From: Dreissena polymorpha
Taxonomy: Eukaryota; Mollusca; Bivalvia; Myida; Dreissenidae
Assembly: GCF_020536995.1 (NCBI RefSeq)
Contig: NC_068366.1
Span: forward strand, 23,661,264-23,725,263
DNA: 64,000 nt
Direction: 5' to 3'
Below, piece after piece: positions 12,819-25,761 of this stretch. Within the stretch, counting starts at the first letter, position 1; the number at the start of each line of letters is the position of its first letter. A program made the position numbers and the translations under genes. A model generated the notes under the pieces. That model was not told the DNA's origin and searched no databases. It saw only the letters and a list, made by a program, of their open reading frames with translations.

Positions 12819-12839
12819 GTTTTTTCGTCACGGCACCAA
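12819..12839 (-). other. primer-binding site of BEL/Pao element
   Basis: Just inside the 5' LTR the minus strand reads TGGTGCCGTGACGA. It starts with TGG, the complement of a tRNA CCA end, as expected for a minus-strand primer site. The tRNA was not identified. Confidence 0.6.
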
Positions 12840-12841
12840 CA

Positions 12842-13033
12842 TGTCTACTTGAATTGAATAAATAAGTATAGCGTTGTGTTTTACGTTTTAATGTCGTCCT
12901 TTCTAAATCATAACTATATATAAACTGAAACAACAATAACAAGATGACGTGCATGTATATGACGTTATTCGGCGGCGTCAAACAACGGCGCGGCAACGGC
13001 GGCGTCACGTGACGGCGCGCTAAATTCTCAACA
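12842..13033 (-). repeat. 5' LTR of BEL/Pao element
   Basis: Partner of 7097-7288. As the element reads on the minus strand this is its upstream LTR and should hold its promoter. It abuts AGT repeats on its outer side. Confidence 0.92.
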
Positions 13034-13315
<282 letters not shown>

Positions 13316-13319
13316 TGTT

Positions 13320-13600
<281 letters not shown>

Positions 13601-13646
13601 TGGTGGTGGTTTTCAAGAGTGGTGCAAGAGATGAAACGTCACTAAC

Positions 13647-13785
13647 CCCGTCTTGGCAAAGTTTGTCCACAGGGTCATGATTGCTTTGGAGATCATGACA
13701 TCGTCGGCTGTAGTGTTATCCAGCCTGTAAGTGTCGTATACCGGAATGCCGAACACGTACCTCAATTCGTCGGCATGGTTCGGCC
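13647..13785 (-). pseudogene. esterase exon 2 of those visible (catalytic His)
   Basis: A short exon encoding GPNHADELRYVFGIP and LWTNFAKTG, with the catalytic His in the H-(A/G)-D-E-L motif typical of the family. It is bounded by acceptor ttttttctctag and donor gttagt. This exon is the part lost from the duplicate at 1085-1708. Confidence 0.8.
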
Positions 13786-13929
13786 CTAGAGAAAAAACAT
13801 AGATATTATGCATATCGATTACTAGATGTCAGTCATTATGACATCCTTATAGACATCATGGTCTCTGTTGATCATGATGACAAGACAGTTGTTGGGAGTG
13901 TTCATGGGTTTTACAGTTAAATGAACGCA

Positions 13930-14100
13930 TATGAACGGCAATGCGATGCTCTGTGCCCGCCTAGCGACTAGGACGTCCCGCATTAGATCCCACTGTGGAA
14001 GCGTTCTTTAGCAAATACTGGTTCTATTCAGGAATCGAACTTGGGGCGTGTCTAAGCAAGCCGTCGGCTTTTCATGCAATCGGACTAAAAGAAATAGGTA
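13930..14100 (+). mobile_element. tRNA-derived SINE (intronic)
   Basis: A degraded tRNA-like head (CGCCTAGCGACTAGG, then GATCCCACTG) is followed by the family body (GCGTTCTTTAG, ACTGGTTCTA, CAGGAA) and the tail GGCTTTTCATGCAATCGGAC. The same body occurs at 47318-47440 and 50620-50820. The tail alone is present in the duplicate near 1150-1215. Confidence 0.65.
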
Positions 14101-14640
14101 TATAAGGACAGTATAATTTGACAAGGATTTAGTGGTAAAAAAGGCGTAACAAACCGTTGACCCATGTCGGCGTGGGTATAGGGACTGCAATGACACGGCT
14201 GGGGTCTGTAAAGGAGCGTACTGATATTAAAACTTATACTTATCGTACAAATAGCATATTAATATACTAGTAAATGGCTTAATAGACTTCGTATGTGTAT
14301 CTTCTATGCTGTTTTGAATCACAACAACATGAATTACTTATTGTTCTCACAAAAAGTTGCGTAGAAATAAATGCCAGATCACCATTTACGTTTGAAGAAT
14401 GAGAAATTTGCAACAATGATCATTTAAACTTTAAATTATTACCGTTTTTTAGAATACATACAAAAGGATTCAGATCATAAGTAATGTGTAACGTTAACTT
14501 TCTAATTAACTTCTTACATCCATCTGAAAACAAATGCGACAAATGTAAAGGGTATGTTGTTCGGCGTGTAATTGAAGTCAAAAGCCCTTCAATTATCGTT
14601 TAATTATTTAATTTTAAAATTTGTTATACATAAGGACTAC

Positions 14641-16009
14641 CATTGATCCATGTGGATTTCAGGAAAGAATGGCTGCTGAGAACGACGCCGAACTCGTACA
14701 TGTACGTTGTTGCGCGCGCAGCTTTTATGTCCATGTGACCAACTTAAGACAAGATGGCCGGGTAGAAGAACGTAAAATCATTGGTAAAATCAATAAGTGC
14801 TTTAGTGTTGACTTCTAGATCACCATTATGTTCCGAATCAATATAAGCAAAGCTTAACAACTTCCTTAAAACGTCAACTGTTGCATTATTCTTGATTCCA
14901 AATAGGTTTTGCAATGCATAAGTGACAGCGGTCTTTGTAAAAGTCTCCCTTGATAAAGAGAAATTGTTGAAATCTGTGATATCCAAAATATTCGACCACA
15001 CACCAAAGATGTAGGATGCTGCCTCGTAGCTATTTACTCCAGTCATGTTATCTAGAGACGCGAAGAAGTCACGCGACTCGCTAGATTTTGAGTCGTTCCC
15101 AAAGACGATATTGTGGGGAGCATCCGCAAGGAAATCGCCATCAACTACGGGATGTAATATTTTTGTAACGTCATTTGATGTTTTACTGATTTGCAGCTGT
15201 TTAGCTGGCAGTGCACGCAAACAGGAGTAGACGTTTATTGCGTTGCCATCACATCCGATCATTGAGATAAATTTTTGTATGTCAGTATCCTGTTCGGTAT
15301 TAACCGACCAGTATGCTAACGCAGTGCCACTCTCTGCAATAACGCGTTTGAATAGGCCCCTGTTGCCGGGATACAATGCTTGAAGTGAAACCGAGGCTGC
15401 TCCGGCAGATTGTCCGAACAACGTCACAAGATGACGGTCTCCACCGAAAGCCTCGATATTGTCGTGAACCCATTTTATAGCCAAATGCTGGTCCCATAGA
15501 CCAAGGTTTCCGAGAATTCGCCCATCGTGTGTTCGCATAAATCCTAAGGCACCGACACGGTAGTTGATCGTCACAACTATGACTTCACCAAACGTGCTAA
15601 GCCCTTCTGCGGGGTATGGAAGGCTACCTCATTCGAGAAAGCCGCATCCGTAGATCCACACCATCACCGGGAGCGATCGCGGTCTTTGACACGCTTGTGG
15701 AACATATACATTGAGCATCAGGCAGTCCTCTGAGAACACCAAACCCAGGTTCCTGTTCGCCTCCTCGCTCGCGCGAAGACCTTGAATACACCCAACAGGC
15801 GGCTGTGTTGCGTCAAACGTTTCGTTTAAGGGCGCCTTTGGGATGGGCTTCCGAAATCTGTTCGCACCGCCGGTAGATTCCCCGTACGGTATACCTAGAA
15901 ATTTAGCAACTATAAATGAAGTGTTTTTTATTGTTACCGTCTCTTCTACGCCGGAAAAGTTCCCTACTTTTGTGTGAACCGTTAAACAACGGTCAAGGAC
16001 ACGACACAC
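14641..16009 (-). pseudogene. esterase exon 1 of those visible (catalytic Ser)
   Basis: This large exon covers most of the hydrolase fold, from the N-terminal strand through the oxyanion region and nucleophile elbow to HMDIKAARATTYMYEF. Its 3' end at 14641 is followed by donor gtagtc and leaves one base of a Gly codon, completed by the next exon. It contains both in-frame stops. The 5' boundary is uncertain: the frame is open to about 16009 without a start codon. Confidence 0.75.
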
Positions 16010-18863
16010 AATAAAATGTAGTTACACATTAGCATGCTGTGCTGTACGGTATGACACTAAAAACAAAAATGAATGGTGGTTCGAAGGTTATCAATTGTGT
16101 TCCATTTAATGAGTACCGGATAAGGCCTATTGGGAATTTTATCAAAATTTATGCGGTTAAAGACATCTGCTTAAATCGGCTTTTGCATAACATGGCTATG
16201 TTACTCTACACGTGAGTAGTGCAGCGGTAATACAATTGAACCGTATTCTTTGTTATTTCTGTTTTATTTGATTTGAGATGCAATAAGGTTAATTTGGATT
16301 TTTTCTATTTTGCGAATAAATTTAGGCCAAATGTAAGGTTCAATGGGCGCCTTAAACCAGTTTAGACTCTATCATTTACATTGACGGTTTAGAGTCGGTG
16401 ACCTATATGCGGAGTGTTATTCCTTTTTGTGTATCGTGTTATTTGTCCTTAGTCATATGTAGGCATAATTTGGATCTAGTAGTGGCGATTGTATTTACCT
16501 GCTTCTGGTGCGACGGGAGCTTCACTTTATTTATGACAATTATGTATTGCTGACTACGAGACAGATAATGATGACAACAACCGCTATCAAAGATATTATA
16601 GCTGTGCCTGCCTTCCAGTCAGACTAATCAAATATTAGAGGAGAGTTGCTAGGATTACGAATTGTATTTTCATTAGCGAATCTCATAATTTAATATGCGT
16701 TATTATAACGTGTATGCGCCTTGTCAGACGTACACAGGGAGGGCAAGGCTGTGTTTACAGCCTCTTGTCCAACAAATCGGAAAGTGACCAACACGCTTAT
16801 CCTATATGTACCATGTATATTTTTTTTAATAAATATGGCATACCGGTAAAAACACACAAAACATAGACACATGCGGATACGCTTCGTGGACCAATGGTAT
16901 TTTTATTGATAAATATGGTATAACACACTCGTAAAAGAGACCAATGCGGATACACTAAATGGACCAATTATTTAAAAAAGCGAGATTATACGATTTTTAT
17001 CTGTGTTAAAATTTAATATATTGATAAAAAATATGTTACAACAACACAAAATAGGCAAGTAAAAGTATACATTTAAGATGAATTTCATAAAATGCAGCAA
17101 AGACAAATTAGCGCCCCGAGCCTATTGTGACGAAGATATTTCGTACATATTTTCCTACAATAACCGAAGCATTCGTCTTTTTATTAGGATCAGAGTAGGT
17201 GTTCGTGTGTCGTATGAATATATATCGTTGCGAAAAAAAACGTTAAACTAAATTTAGATTCACATCGTACATGCATGATATACATGCTGGCGAATTCGAC
17301 TGTATACAGACGTTTTCGATTTCAGAATTAAATATCTGGCTTATTTCGCATTTTTCGACACATGTTCTTCTTAACTTGTATTTAAATTTATATTGAAATA
17401 TATGTATAATAAGTTTTTTTACACATTTTATATAAATTCATAAATATTTTACAAAATCGTATAATCTCCTTTAACTTTTTTATTGATAAATATTGTATAG
17501 AACGCTCATAACAATGACCAATTCGGATACAATATATATCGACCATTATAATTTTGGATTGATAAATCTGATATAAAACACTCTTATCACCCTTTGACCT
17601 GAGTATGTGAATGAAAATTTATTATAATGGCCTCATACATTACTTTTGCTCAAGCTTTGCCCCTGCACGTTAACTACCGGTATACACGAGTAATTTTAGT
17701 AAACGATATCATAACATTGGTCATCTTATACATGCATGGTTTATTAATTGCATAAAAAAAATATTTTTAGTGCTGTAATGTGACATTTATGTCAATAAAT
17801 AAGCATTTATATTCAAACAATAGGACAGAAACACAGTCAACAACAAAAAGCGTCTTATATGCATTAAAAAAAAAGAATTACTTGTGATATTTCACAAAGG
17901 TTCTTCTCAAAGCATTTATAAATTGCAGGAAACATGTCGATCCACACTGTGTTTATTTAATAGACACAATAAGCACTATTTGTAATTTCTGCTAACGTGT
18001 CATGACTAGAAGATAAAGAAATCACTACTATACATTAAAACAATTAATTAATTTTGAGCGAGCCAAAAGGATCGTAACAAAATTAGAAAATGTAGATAAA
18101 AATTAACGTTTTCACAAATTGTTTTTTTATTAAACAAAACCTTTGTCAGCATTCATTAATTAATCCATTTAAAAAATATATTTTTATCAAAAATACACAA
18201 CTTATTATTTACTCGCAAATAAACTTAGCATTAACTTAGATAGGGAAACAATTAACCAATGCACCTATGTCAAAATAAAACTATAAAATACATTTTTTAT
18301 ATGAAGAGTGTGTTTTTTTCTGAAAATATAACGATAAGTTTTCGAAACACCCACAATCACAGTTTCAATTTTAATTAAATTGACCATAAACAACAAAAAA
18401 ATTAATGATACATTTATTAGAAAGTCAAATAGGATTAATATTAACATCTTTATTTTATGTGAACTAACAAAATGTAACCACATCACAGAGTCTTGTATGA
18501 GTTTTCACACGAGTATGTTTAGACTTTTTCATCTGTCTTTGAAGACTTAGCAAGTCATGCTGACTGACATTTAAGATGTATAATCAATCAAGTACAAACA
18601 ACCTGTGGCAAAAATATTGTGTGATGTATCTAGCTTTTGCATGGTTTGTGCATATTATACATGTACGTCGACTAAACAGCTGATTTTACCTTCTCTACAT
18701 TAATCAGCTACGCCACTATATATTTGTTTGTGTTTCATATAGCAAGTCAATTTAAATCTGTATACAAAAGTGTGTATGCAAACCTTAACTGTACCCTATG
18801 GCAAAAAATAATGAACAGCATTTCAAAACAGAACTAAGCTATTTAAAATGAATAGTGAATCAG

Positions 18864-18865
<2 letters not shown>
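16010..18865. other. AT-rich intergenic; no gene recognised
   Basis: No reading frame with a family signature. The region is AT-rich, with weakly repeated phrases (a 'TTTTATTGATAAATATGG' type phrase near 16800, 16905 and 17480) that suggest old decayed repeats. If the esterase has a 5' signal-peptide exon and promoter they should lie here, but I cannot identify them. Confidence 0.4.

Positions 18866-18897
<32 letters not shown>
18866..18897. repeat. (TA)n microsatellite
   Basis: About 16 TA dinucleotides in a row. Confidence 0.9.
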
Positions 18898-18901
<4 letters not shown>

Positions 18902-20831
18902 TTATATTTGTGCAAGAAATAAACTTGTTGAACAGTCTCCAATACAAAATTTATACGAAAGGTAACACTTACAATGTCAAACTTCTCTCCATATATATAC
19001 TATCAATTCAATATGTTGCCACAGTTATCAAGGAATCAGAATCACTGCATACAGTGCACCAACAAGTCTGGAATAATATGGAATGAACAAAATTCATAAA
19101 ATAATAACAACAAATAACAGTAAACATGATACCCATGAATAAAGCAACACAAATGGCCACCATGGTGTTTCCCTCCCGAACTGTCAGCGTTTTAATACAT
19201 GTAATAGCTGCTAGCCGAAGACCTCTGCCCCGGACTTTTCAATGAGCGAGCTCCCTGATGAGCGTTGGAGGTCCCGACGGCTCATTACAACAGTCGAGAA
19301 GCTGAATTACTTTAGGGCGCGCTACAACTATAGTTGCATGGGCGTAGTCGTTCCACCTTGCCTAAAAGTATACTCAGTCCTTACTTGTGCCCGCTGAGGT
19401 AATGGTAGGTAGTTTGACCCTTTCGACTTTGGCTTCAGCACTGAATACATGGATCATTGAATGTGCTGATATAAGTGCTGACACTATGGAGGCCGCAGTG
19501 TGTCTTGCAGTATAGTCGCTTCCAGGGATCAGTCAGTGAACTGTGAGTATGGTGGTTGATGCTGTAGAACGGTGTTCATACAGCTACATCCAGTGATCCC
19601 TATATGCAGACACTCCTGTTAATGATTCAATCTGGAATCGCATAGTGTTTTGAAATATCGTCGTGTTTTTAGGTTTCATGCAAAGGATAACATCCGTATG
19701 CTGCCATTCATACGGTGTTCATGAATAAGAACGCGGTCTTTTTGAACGTGGTTTATTTTACGTCGACAATGAACACCGGTTGAAAATAAAAACGAACTAC
19801 ATTTAATAACCATATATTTTGTGTATATCAGTTCTCAAAATCAGGACCTCCCCCAAGACACTGCTCCATATAATTCCAAATAAACATGGGTCGGGTAACA
19901 TAATCCTATAACTATCTCTATTAAATAATGTACAATTTAGGTTGGCAATAAAAGCTTTTTAACCCTTAGCCAATATCTGATTGATTAGGGTTTGAAGAAA
20001 TTTATTTCAGCTTTCTACATTACAAAACTCATAAGTAACCTTATGTTATGACAGTTTGTACATGCAAATGGGGGAACCATGTCAGCAATCTTTTAACATG
20101 TACAATTTACCAATTACTGATGTAATTGGATTAGTGAAACACATCTGTCTCATAACTTTAAACATTTCTCGTAATTACCATCGCTGAACAATATGTCATT
20201 ATTTGCAAGTGATATCTTTATCACTTCATTTGCCCTAAAAAGGTGGAGAATATACTCACACTAAACCTCTTTGAGAACAATTGTCTGTCACAAAAAAAGA
20301 TAAAACTGTTTTCCATTAAAAAACGTAAAAGGCACGTTCAATCCCAGATGAGCTTACATCTCATGAGATCAATTTGTAATTCAAACACTTGACTTAATGT
20401 AACTTCATTTAAGCAATACAAACACAATTTTGATACCACTTTTTGTAAACAATTATAAAGTTTGGCCAATGTTTTCATCTTCCTTATGAAATTATAGAAG
20501 CAGTTACATTAACGATAGGGAAAGCTCTAGGATCACAAAAGGTATATGGGGGCTTTAAACAGAAGCTAGGTGGAGAGCTGGCCAAGTCATGTGACCTTCC
20601 AATAATTTAATAAATCTAGGGAACAGTGCCACGGCATAGACTTGTCTCCTTTATATTAAATTAATAAAATATTGCATGCAAATAGTATATGACTATCCTC
20701 AGTTGCAGTTTAAGAAAATGTTTGCTTGGACTCCAAAATGTCGATTTGAAAGCATATTGATATAAACAAAATGAAATTAAATTGCATTTTGAAAATAAAT
20801 GCATCTATAGATAATATTAAAATCCTTACCA
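18898..20831. other. intergenic; no gene recognised
   Basis: The stretch 19200-19400 is richer in CG than its surroundings and could be a promoter or UTR, but no frame, splice signal or known motif supports that. The rest is AT-rich. Confidence 0.35.
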
Positions 20832-20936
20832 TCAGAGTTGCCAGGCTTGTTTTATTATCGTTTGATGTTCACCAAGATTGCTGAAGAGTCTGTCTGTTAA
20901 TTTAAGATCCACAGCCTCTTGCTGGTACTCCCTGGC
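20832..20936 (-). CDS. possible short exon of unknown gene
   Basis: On the minus strand a pyrimidine-rich acceptor (ttgtttttctttgatgttat, then gccag) is followed by a 34-codon open frame of helical character (AREYQQEAVDL, DRLFSNLGEHQ, IIKQAWQL). It then meets TGA, and two bases later a strong donor gtaagg. The other two frames stop early. Either this is a terminal exon whose stop precedes a chance donor, or an internal exon that has gained a stop. No partner exons were found, so the call is tentative. Confidence 0.3.
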   Translation of the reverse strand, partial: AREYQQEAVDLKLTDRLFSNLGEHQTIIKQAWQL

Positions 20937-21269
20937 CTGGCATAACATCAAAGAAAAACAATACATATTTGCATGAGCCTTGTATACTATCGCTAATAGT
21001 CATAGAAATAAGCAGTTCGACCAAGCCTAACGGAATTCTTATATAATATGAAAATGTAGAAAAAATGTTACAAGCCTGCACAATGAGAATCTGAGCAATC
21101 CCTAATACAAATTTACCAGAGCACAGACTGCCAATCTTAATCTCTGCCCTAGAACATATCAACATATTCTCTGATTGTACAATTTGCAACATAACTCATT
21201 CTGAGCACACATCTGCCTCAGGTCTTAATTAGACATATTAAAATATCAAGGGGCAACAATTTGTTGGTT

Positions 21270-22450
21270 TGGTTTCCTTTTTATTTTTCAAAAAAGTGTG
21301 ATCACACAGTTATCCATACATATAATATGTTCCGCATCGTGCAGGATTGTCCTAGACATGCTCACTAGGGAGTAGTCTGCAAATAGACGTATGTTAGACT
21401 TTAAGCTTTCTGGCAGGTCATTGATATGGCAGAGAAACAGCAGGGGAGCTAACGCTGTGCCTTGAGGTACACTGGAGCCTACAGTAACATGGCGGGACTT
21501 CTCTCCTTCAACTAGCACACACATTTCTCAGTGGGTAAGGAAGTTTGATATATGTTTTAGTATTGGACCGCGGATGCCTTAGTTATTAAGCTTCAGCAGA
21601 AGGAATTGCTGTGGCACTGTGTCGAAGGCCTTACTAAAAGCTAGTATTATAGTGTTAATATTTTGATCTGGTCGTTGTATCCAAGCAAATATTATGGTTG
21701 GTTAATACTCTGTGCGTGTTCAAGTGGTTAAGGATATGGCGGCAGATTATATGTTCTGATAGTTCAGAGAGCATGCAGGTGAGTGACACTGGTTTGTAGT
21801 TTTCTAGGAAGTGGTGATCTCCATTCTCCATTTTGCAAATACTGGGACATTATTTGCTTCACTCCATTACTTTGGACGCTCGCCTGTGTTTACTGACCGC
21901 AGGAAGATGTCACTTATTGCTTGTGTTGTCATCACAGCACAAGCCTGCAGGACTCTGGGTGTCTAGACCAGCTGCTTTTCGGACGTTGATGATATTGAGC
22001 AGCATGAGCACGCCATCTTCCCCTCTATGTAGCGGCGGGCTGGTGTTGTTTGCGAGTTGCAAGGCTGGTCGATTTATGTTGTTTTTTGTGAAACCCAACC
22101 AGAACTGATTTATAAATAGTTTTGCCTTGCTCTTGCTGTCTGTGATGAGGTGTCCGTGCTCTCTTAATAGAGCAAGTCCAATATTGACTTCGTTCCGGGA
22201 TTTTACGTACTTCCAAAATTGTTTTGAATGGTTGTTTTGAAGGCCTTTCTCTATAATTTTGTTGATATAGGTCCATTCAGATTTGCTTATCTCTGTCTTG
22301 GTTTCCTTCTGGCATTTTGGTAGTTATCCCAATCGTTGGATTTTCTTGCATTTGTAGAGGCTCGCCTTGCGTTTCAGTCGGCGTTTTATGTTTCTGGTGA
22401 TAGATGAAGAGCAGTTATCGAAGGTCTTCATTTAAGATGGTATGTTTGAC
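21270..22450 (-). mobile_element. degraded Jockey/CR1-type LINE fragment
   Basis: Minus-strand translation shows the region upstream of and within a non-LTR reverse transcriptase: EWTYINKIIEKGLQNNHSKQ, FWKYVKSRNEVNIG, HGHLITDSKSKA, then GSSVPQGTALAPLLF, CHINDLPESL and IRLFADYSLV. The pieces lie in different frames with stops between them, and the 5' and 3' ends (endonuclease, most of RT) are missing. The catalytic box reads FADY in place of FADD. It is a dead fragment. Family assignment within Jockey/CR1/Rex types is by pattern only. Confidence 0.75.
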
Positions 22451-23289
22451 TGGACGGATGAGTAAAATTTGGATTTCAATGTGTCCTAGATATGGAGGGC
22501 GCTGGCGTTATTTTTGTTGAACTGTACCACCCGTTTGGATATGTATGTGACATCTTACGTGTATTTATACGCATTACAATTTTAAAGTTGATGATTTCGT
22601 ACACATATATTTTTCATATAAGCTTGTTATACTTCAAAAATAATATTTTTTCACATGTTCATTACAATATGAAAAAAACGTGAGCTTATCCTTATCATAA
22701 TACCTATCCTAATCGTAGCACCCAAATTTGTTCGAGCAGTTTGTAAAACAAATGGCTTAAACTTCGACAAATTGATCAAAATGGAGCGTCAAAGGTACAC
22801 GCTCGACAGCTCGCTGTAAAGCACTCTTACATTGCTCTTTGGTTTATTAAATCCCTGAGGCCTAGTTCGACCAGATCTACATGTATTAGACCGATTCCAC
22901 GTTTGGCCCGATTGGACCCGTGAAATCGCGGGAAGTTCCTGAAAGAAAGTTCTTCTTGAATAGGATTGACAAAGGTAAATAACATTAATATTTGGCAGTA
23001 TAAATCATTCTTAAAGCTATTATCCCCATTATTATGTAAAAGTTGCGCATATTTGTATTACAAACTTTATGTTCAGGCAATAAAAACGTTCACATCCTGA
23101 AGTATTCATTGTTTTGGACAAACATTTTCGGATATCGAAGGGAGAGAAGTAAAACAAAAAGCCAATTTATGTTAGTTCTTTCTGTACAATGATAGGTGAA
23201 GCAACCAAAATTAATGCCAGCCACACAGTCTGTTTTAAGTTAGTTCTGGCTTTCATAAGGAAAAGAATAAATGAATAAAGACAAGTCCT
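22451..23289. other. no gene recognised
   Basis: AT-rich spacer after the LINE fragment. An open frame at 22492-22683 is hydrophobic and without family signature. Confidence 0.4.
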
Positions 23290-24060
23290 TTGCACTACAC
23301 AATTTAACACAAAAATCAATACACCCATGCTTTCCATGCCGATGATGTGACCTCGTTCCTATGCAGCATAATTTTTGTGGGCTTTTAGTGGTGTCTAAAG
23401 GATCAACATGAAATACATGAGCACTTTTTATTTAAATCTAGAATTTGACAGTGCTCCAGCTAGGCCTAAATCGAAGGGCGCCGCGCCCTGCCCTCCCGAA
23501 CCTCCGCCCTGCCCCCCCGAACCTCCGCCCTGCCCCCCCCCCCCCCCCTCAAAAAAAAATAAAAAATTTTTTTTTATTTTTTATTTTTTTTTTACATATG
23601 ATAATTCATAAATCTCTTATTACATTGTAATTAGTTTAATCCTCATTGTAGACATTATATTTGAATGGTTTTATAATAATGGGATTAATACAATTATTTA
23701 TAACATATAAATGAACATGCAATAGAAAGCATTCCAGAAACACCCGCGCGCTCGAACGTGCCCTTTTCACAAAATAATGCGCGTCAAAAGTGCCCTTTTC
23801 ACAAAATACTGCACGTTGAAAGTGCCCTTTTGACAAAAAAGCCCCCCCTGCCCTTTTCAAATCCTAGCTGGAGCACTGATTTGATAATATCGCATTAACA
23901 TTAAAATTAAGAAGTTTGTTTCAGATTTCAAATTTAAATGTGCTCATTTCAGAAATCAACAAAATATATACAGTTGTTTAGTAATTAATTCTACGTTTAA
24001 AACACTTTGCATGTCTAAATAAATGTTTTGACAATAGTTTGCCTAAAATGCACTATTTCC
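23290..24060 (+). repeat. copy of a shared element core, interrupted
   Basis: The sequence 23305-23448 (CACCCATGCTTTCCATGC, AGCACTTTTTATTT) and its continuation after 23878 resemble 52570-52800 in order and strand. It is a third copy of the core also found in the Tc1-like element at 24446-25761. It is split by the hAT-like insertion at 23449-23878. Confidence 0.55.
23449..23878. mobile_element. hAT-like MITE (CAGTGCTCCAGC family)
   Basis: Perfect 16-base terminal inverted repeats, CAGTGCTCCAGCTAGG at the left and its complement at the right. ATTTGA flanks both sides as a likely target duplication. The left interior is C-rich (repeats of CCCGAACCTCCGCCCTG) and the right interior contains 'GTGCCCTTTT' units. 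No coding capacity. Confidence 0.8.
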
Positions 24061-24136
24061 ATGGAGATTACACGATGTTGCAATCATTTGTTGTCTAACT
24101 AACGCTTGATTGGTCATTGTCAACTCGGGTACTACT

Positions 24137-24445
24137 TAAATGTACCCTGTGTACGGTAAATATACTAACACATACCTGGGAATTCTAATGCTAAATTGGT
24201 CCTTGTCGGTTAGTTTTTAAAATTATGTTCACATTTATGTCAATATTCTTTAAAATAACCTCTATATCTATATCATCGAAACTCCTGCTCAAAAAGAATG
24301 TCAAGAAAGGTTGTTTTTTTCAAAGAGAATTTGGTTTCGTATTCAGTAGCGCATTTTATCGAAATTTGAGCGGGAATAATACTTGGGTACAGTCTAAATT
24401 GGCTGGGTATGTGTTAGTATTTTTTCTGTACCCCAGGTACATTTA
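24137..24445. mobile_element. foldback element
   Basis: Inverted arms: TACTAACACATACC near 24166 pairs with GGTATGTGTTAGTA near 24405, and flanking blocks (AATGTACC...GGTACATT, AATTGG...) also pair. The arms enclose about 230 bases. It abuts the Tc1-like element. Confidence 0.55.
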
Positions 24446-25761
24446 CAGTACAGCCAACGCGGCACAAACATAATCCGCGGCTACGCCACGGCCAGATTAT
24501 TAGTACGCGGCGGCTGAATCGTGTGTTCATGCAGCGTATCGCCGTGGCGCTCGGGCATCGATCCGCGCAACGACGCCGAGTCTGTATTAACTTCGCGTAC
24601 TTTCGCGGAGTAAATCCGCCGCATACCTACGGGGCGGATCGAGTGAAAAGATATCCACCTACATGTACATACATGTATGTATAGCGTAGAAACCAAGATT
24701 TACGCTGGTTTCATAATTCTTATATTCACGTTTTAATAAGCGATATGACACGTAATGCGCTTTAACAAGTTATCGTTGAATTAATTACGCGCAACTGTTA
24801 ATGTTTCGTTCGATTATCAAATTATCATTATTAAATTTGTAATCTGAAACACATTTTAAATTTTAATGCTAACGCGACCTTTGACAAATTCTAGCGTCAA
24901 AAAAACAGTGCTAAAATATCCTTTGTTTCATAAAAAGCGCGCGTAAACCGCGTGTTCAGTGGAAAAAACCCGCCCCGATTAGAAGTTATTTCATCATCTC
25001 TTTAAATAGTAACAAATGCCAAAATGTATTTGATACTTAAGGAAATATGGAGAATGTTTATGTATCGTAAATATTTACCAGCATTTGCTTTAAAACCGGA
25101 ATATAAGGGATTATCGGGTAATTAGTAGCAATATTAACTGTATAATAAGAAAAAAATAAAACGTGTTTATATACGCATATTCAAACAATAGTTATAATAA
25201 GCTGATAATTAACAAAACAACAAATACGTCTTCACCGTCTTGACTATTGATGTTGCTTCAAACTGCTAATTTTCTCAACTTAAATATAATAGCAAAATCA
25301 ACATGCAATGAATTTATAAATCCACCATATGCTGGAGCCTTGACCACTAGTATGTGCGAAAACATAATTACGTGACCTTGTTTATGTGTGAAATACATAC
25401 ACTACGGGCGGGAAACAAACTTAATTGGCCAGACACATTAACTATGCTTACATGTATATGCTAATGCAATCTGCGCACAATAAATTTATTATGATTTTAA
25501 TTATTATTATTATTGTTCTTTCAAAATTTGTTAACTACATGTAACTAATAATTTTAAAAAGATTTTTTATTTCATGATGCGCATAGACTCGGCATCATTT
25601 CGCTGATTGCGGCATGCCTCGGCGGACAGATGCGAAGCTTCGCGGCAAAATGCGACTTGCCGCCGCATACTGACGCGGCTTCAACGACTGAAGCGGCATC
25701 GACTCGTTTTGCCTTGCCGCCGCGGATCGCGAAATACGTTTGTTCCGCGTTGGCTGTACTG
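24446..25761. mobile_element. non-autonomous Tc1/mariner-like element
   Basis: Ends CAGTACAGCC...GGCTGTACTG are flanked on both sides by TA, the expected target of Tc1/mariner. The inverted similarity extends about 35 bases (CAACGCGG(A/C)ACAAAC). Both subterminal zones (24480-24650 and 25570-25750) are strongly CG-rich while the centre is AT-rich. No transposase is present. The central block 24760-25020 is the reverse complement of part of the hAT-like element at 52235-53076. Confidence 0.7.

Larger units (their letters stand above)
7097..13033 (-). mobile_element. BEL/Pao LTR retrotransposon (fossil)
   Basis: A nearly complete element in minus orientation inside the esterase intron. It has 192-base LTRs (TG...CA) at both ends, a primer-binding site next to the 5' LTR, a gag region and a long pol region. 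Flanking AGTAG on both sides fits a 5-base target duplication, but the surrounding AGT array makes this uninformative. The LTRs differ at about 7 of 192 positions (3-4 %), so the insertion is fairly young. Pol looks whole; the gag region appears broken, with roughly two to three breaks. Domain order protease-RT-RNase H-integrase with a Pao-type protease/RT places it in BEL/Pao. Confidence 0.92.
13613..14590. repeat. source-type copy of the duplicated esterase segment
   Basis: The longer partner of 1085-1708. It contains esterase exon 2, a SINE and about 550 bases of intron up to near exon 1. Outside the missing block the two copies differ by only a few per cent, so the duplication is recent. 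Confidence 0.8.

Noticed and set aside
18265-18486. Small hydrophobic membrane-like protein on the minus strand
   Set aside because: Leu/Ile/Phe richness is expected from AT-rich random sequence; no homology pattern or splice context.
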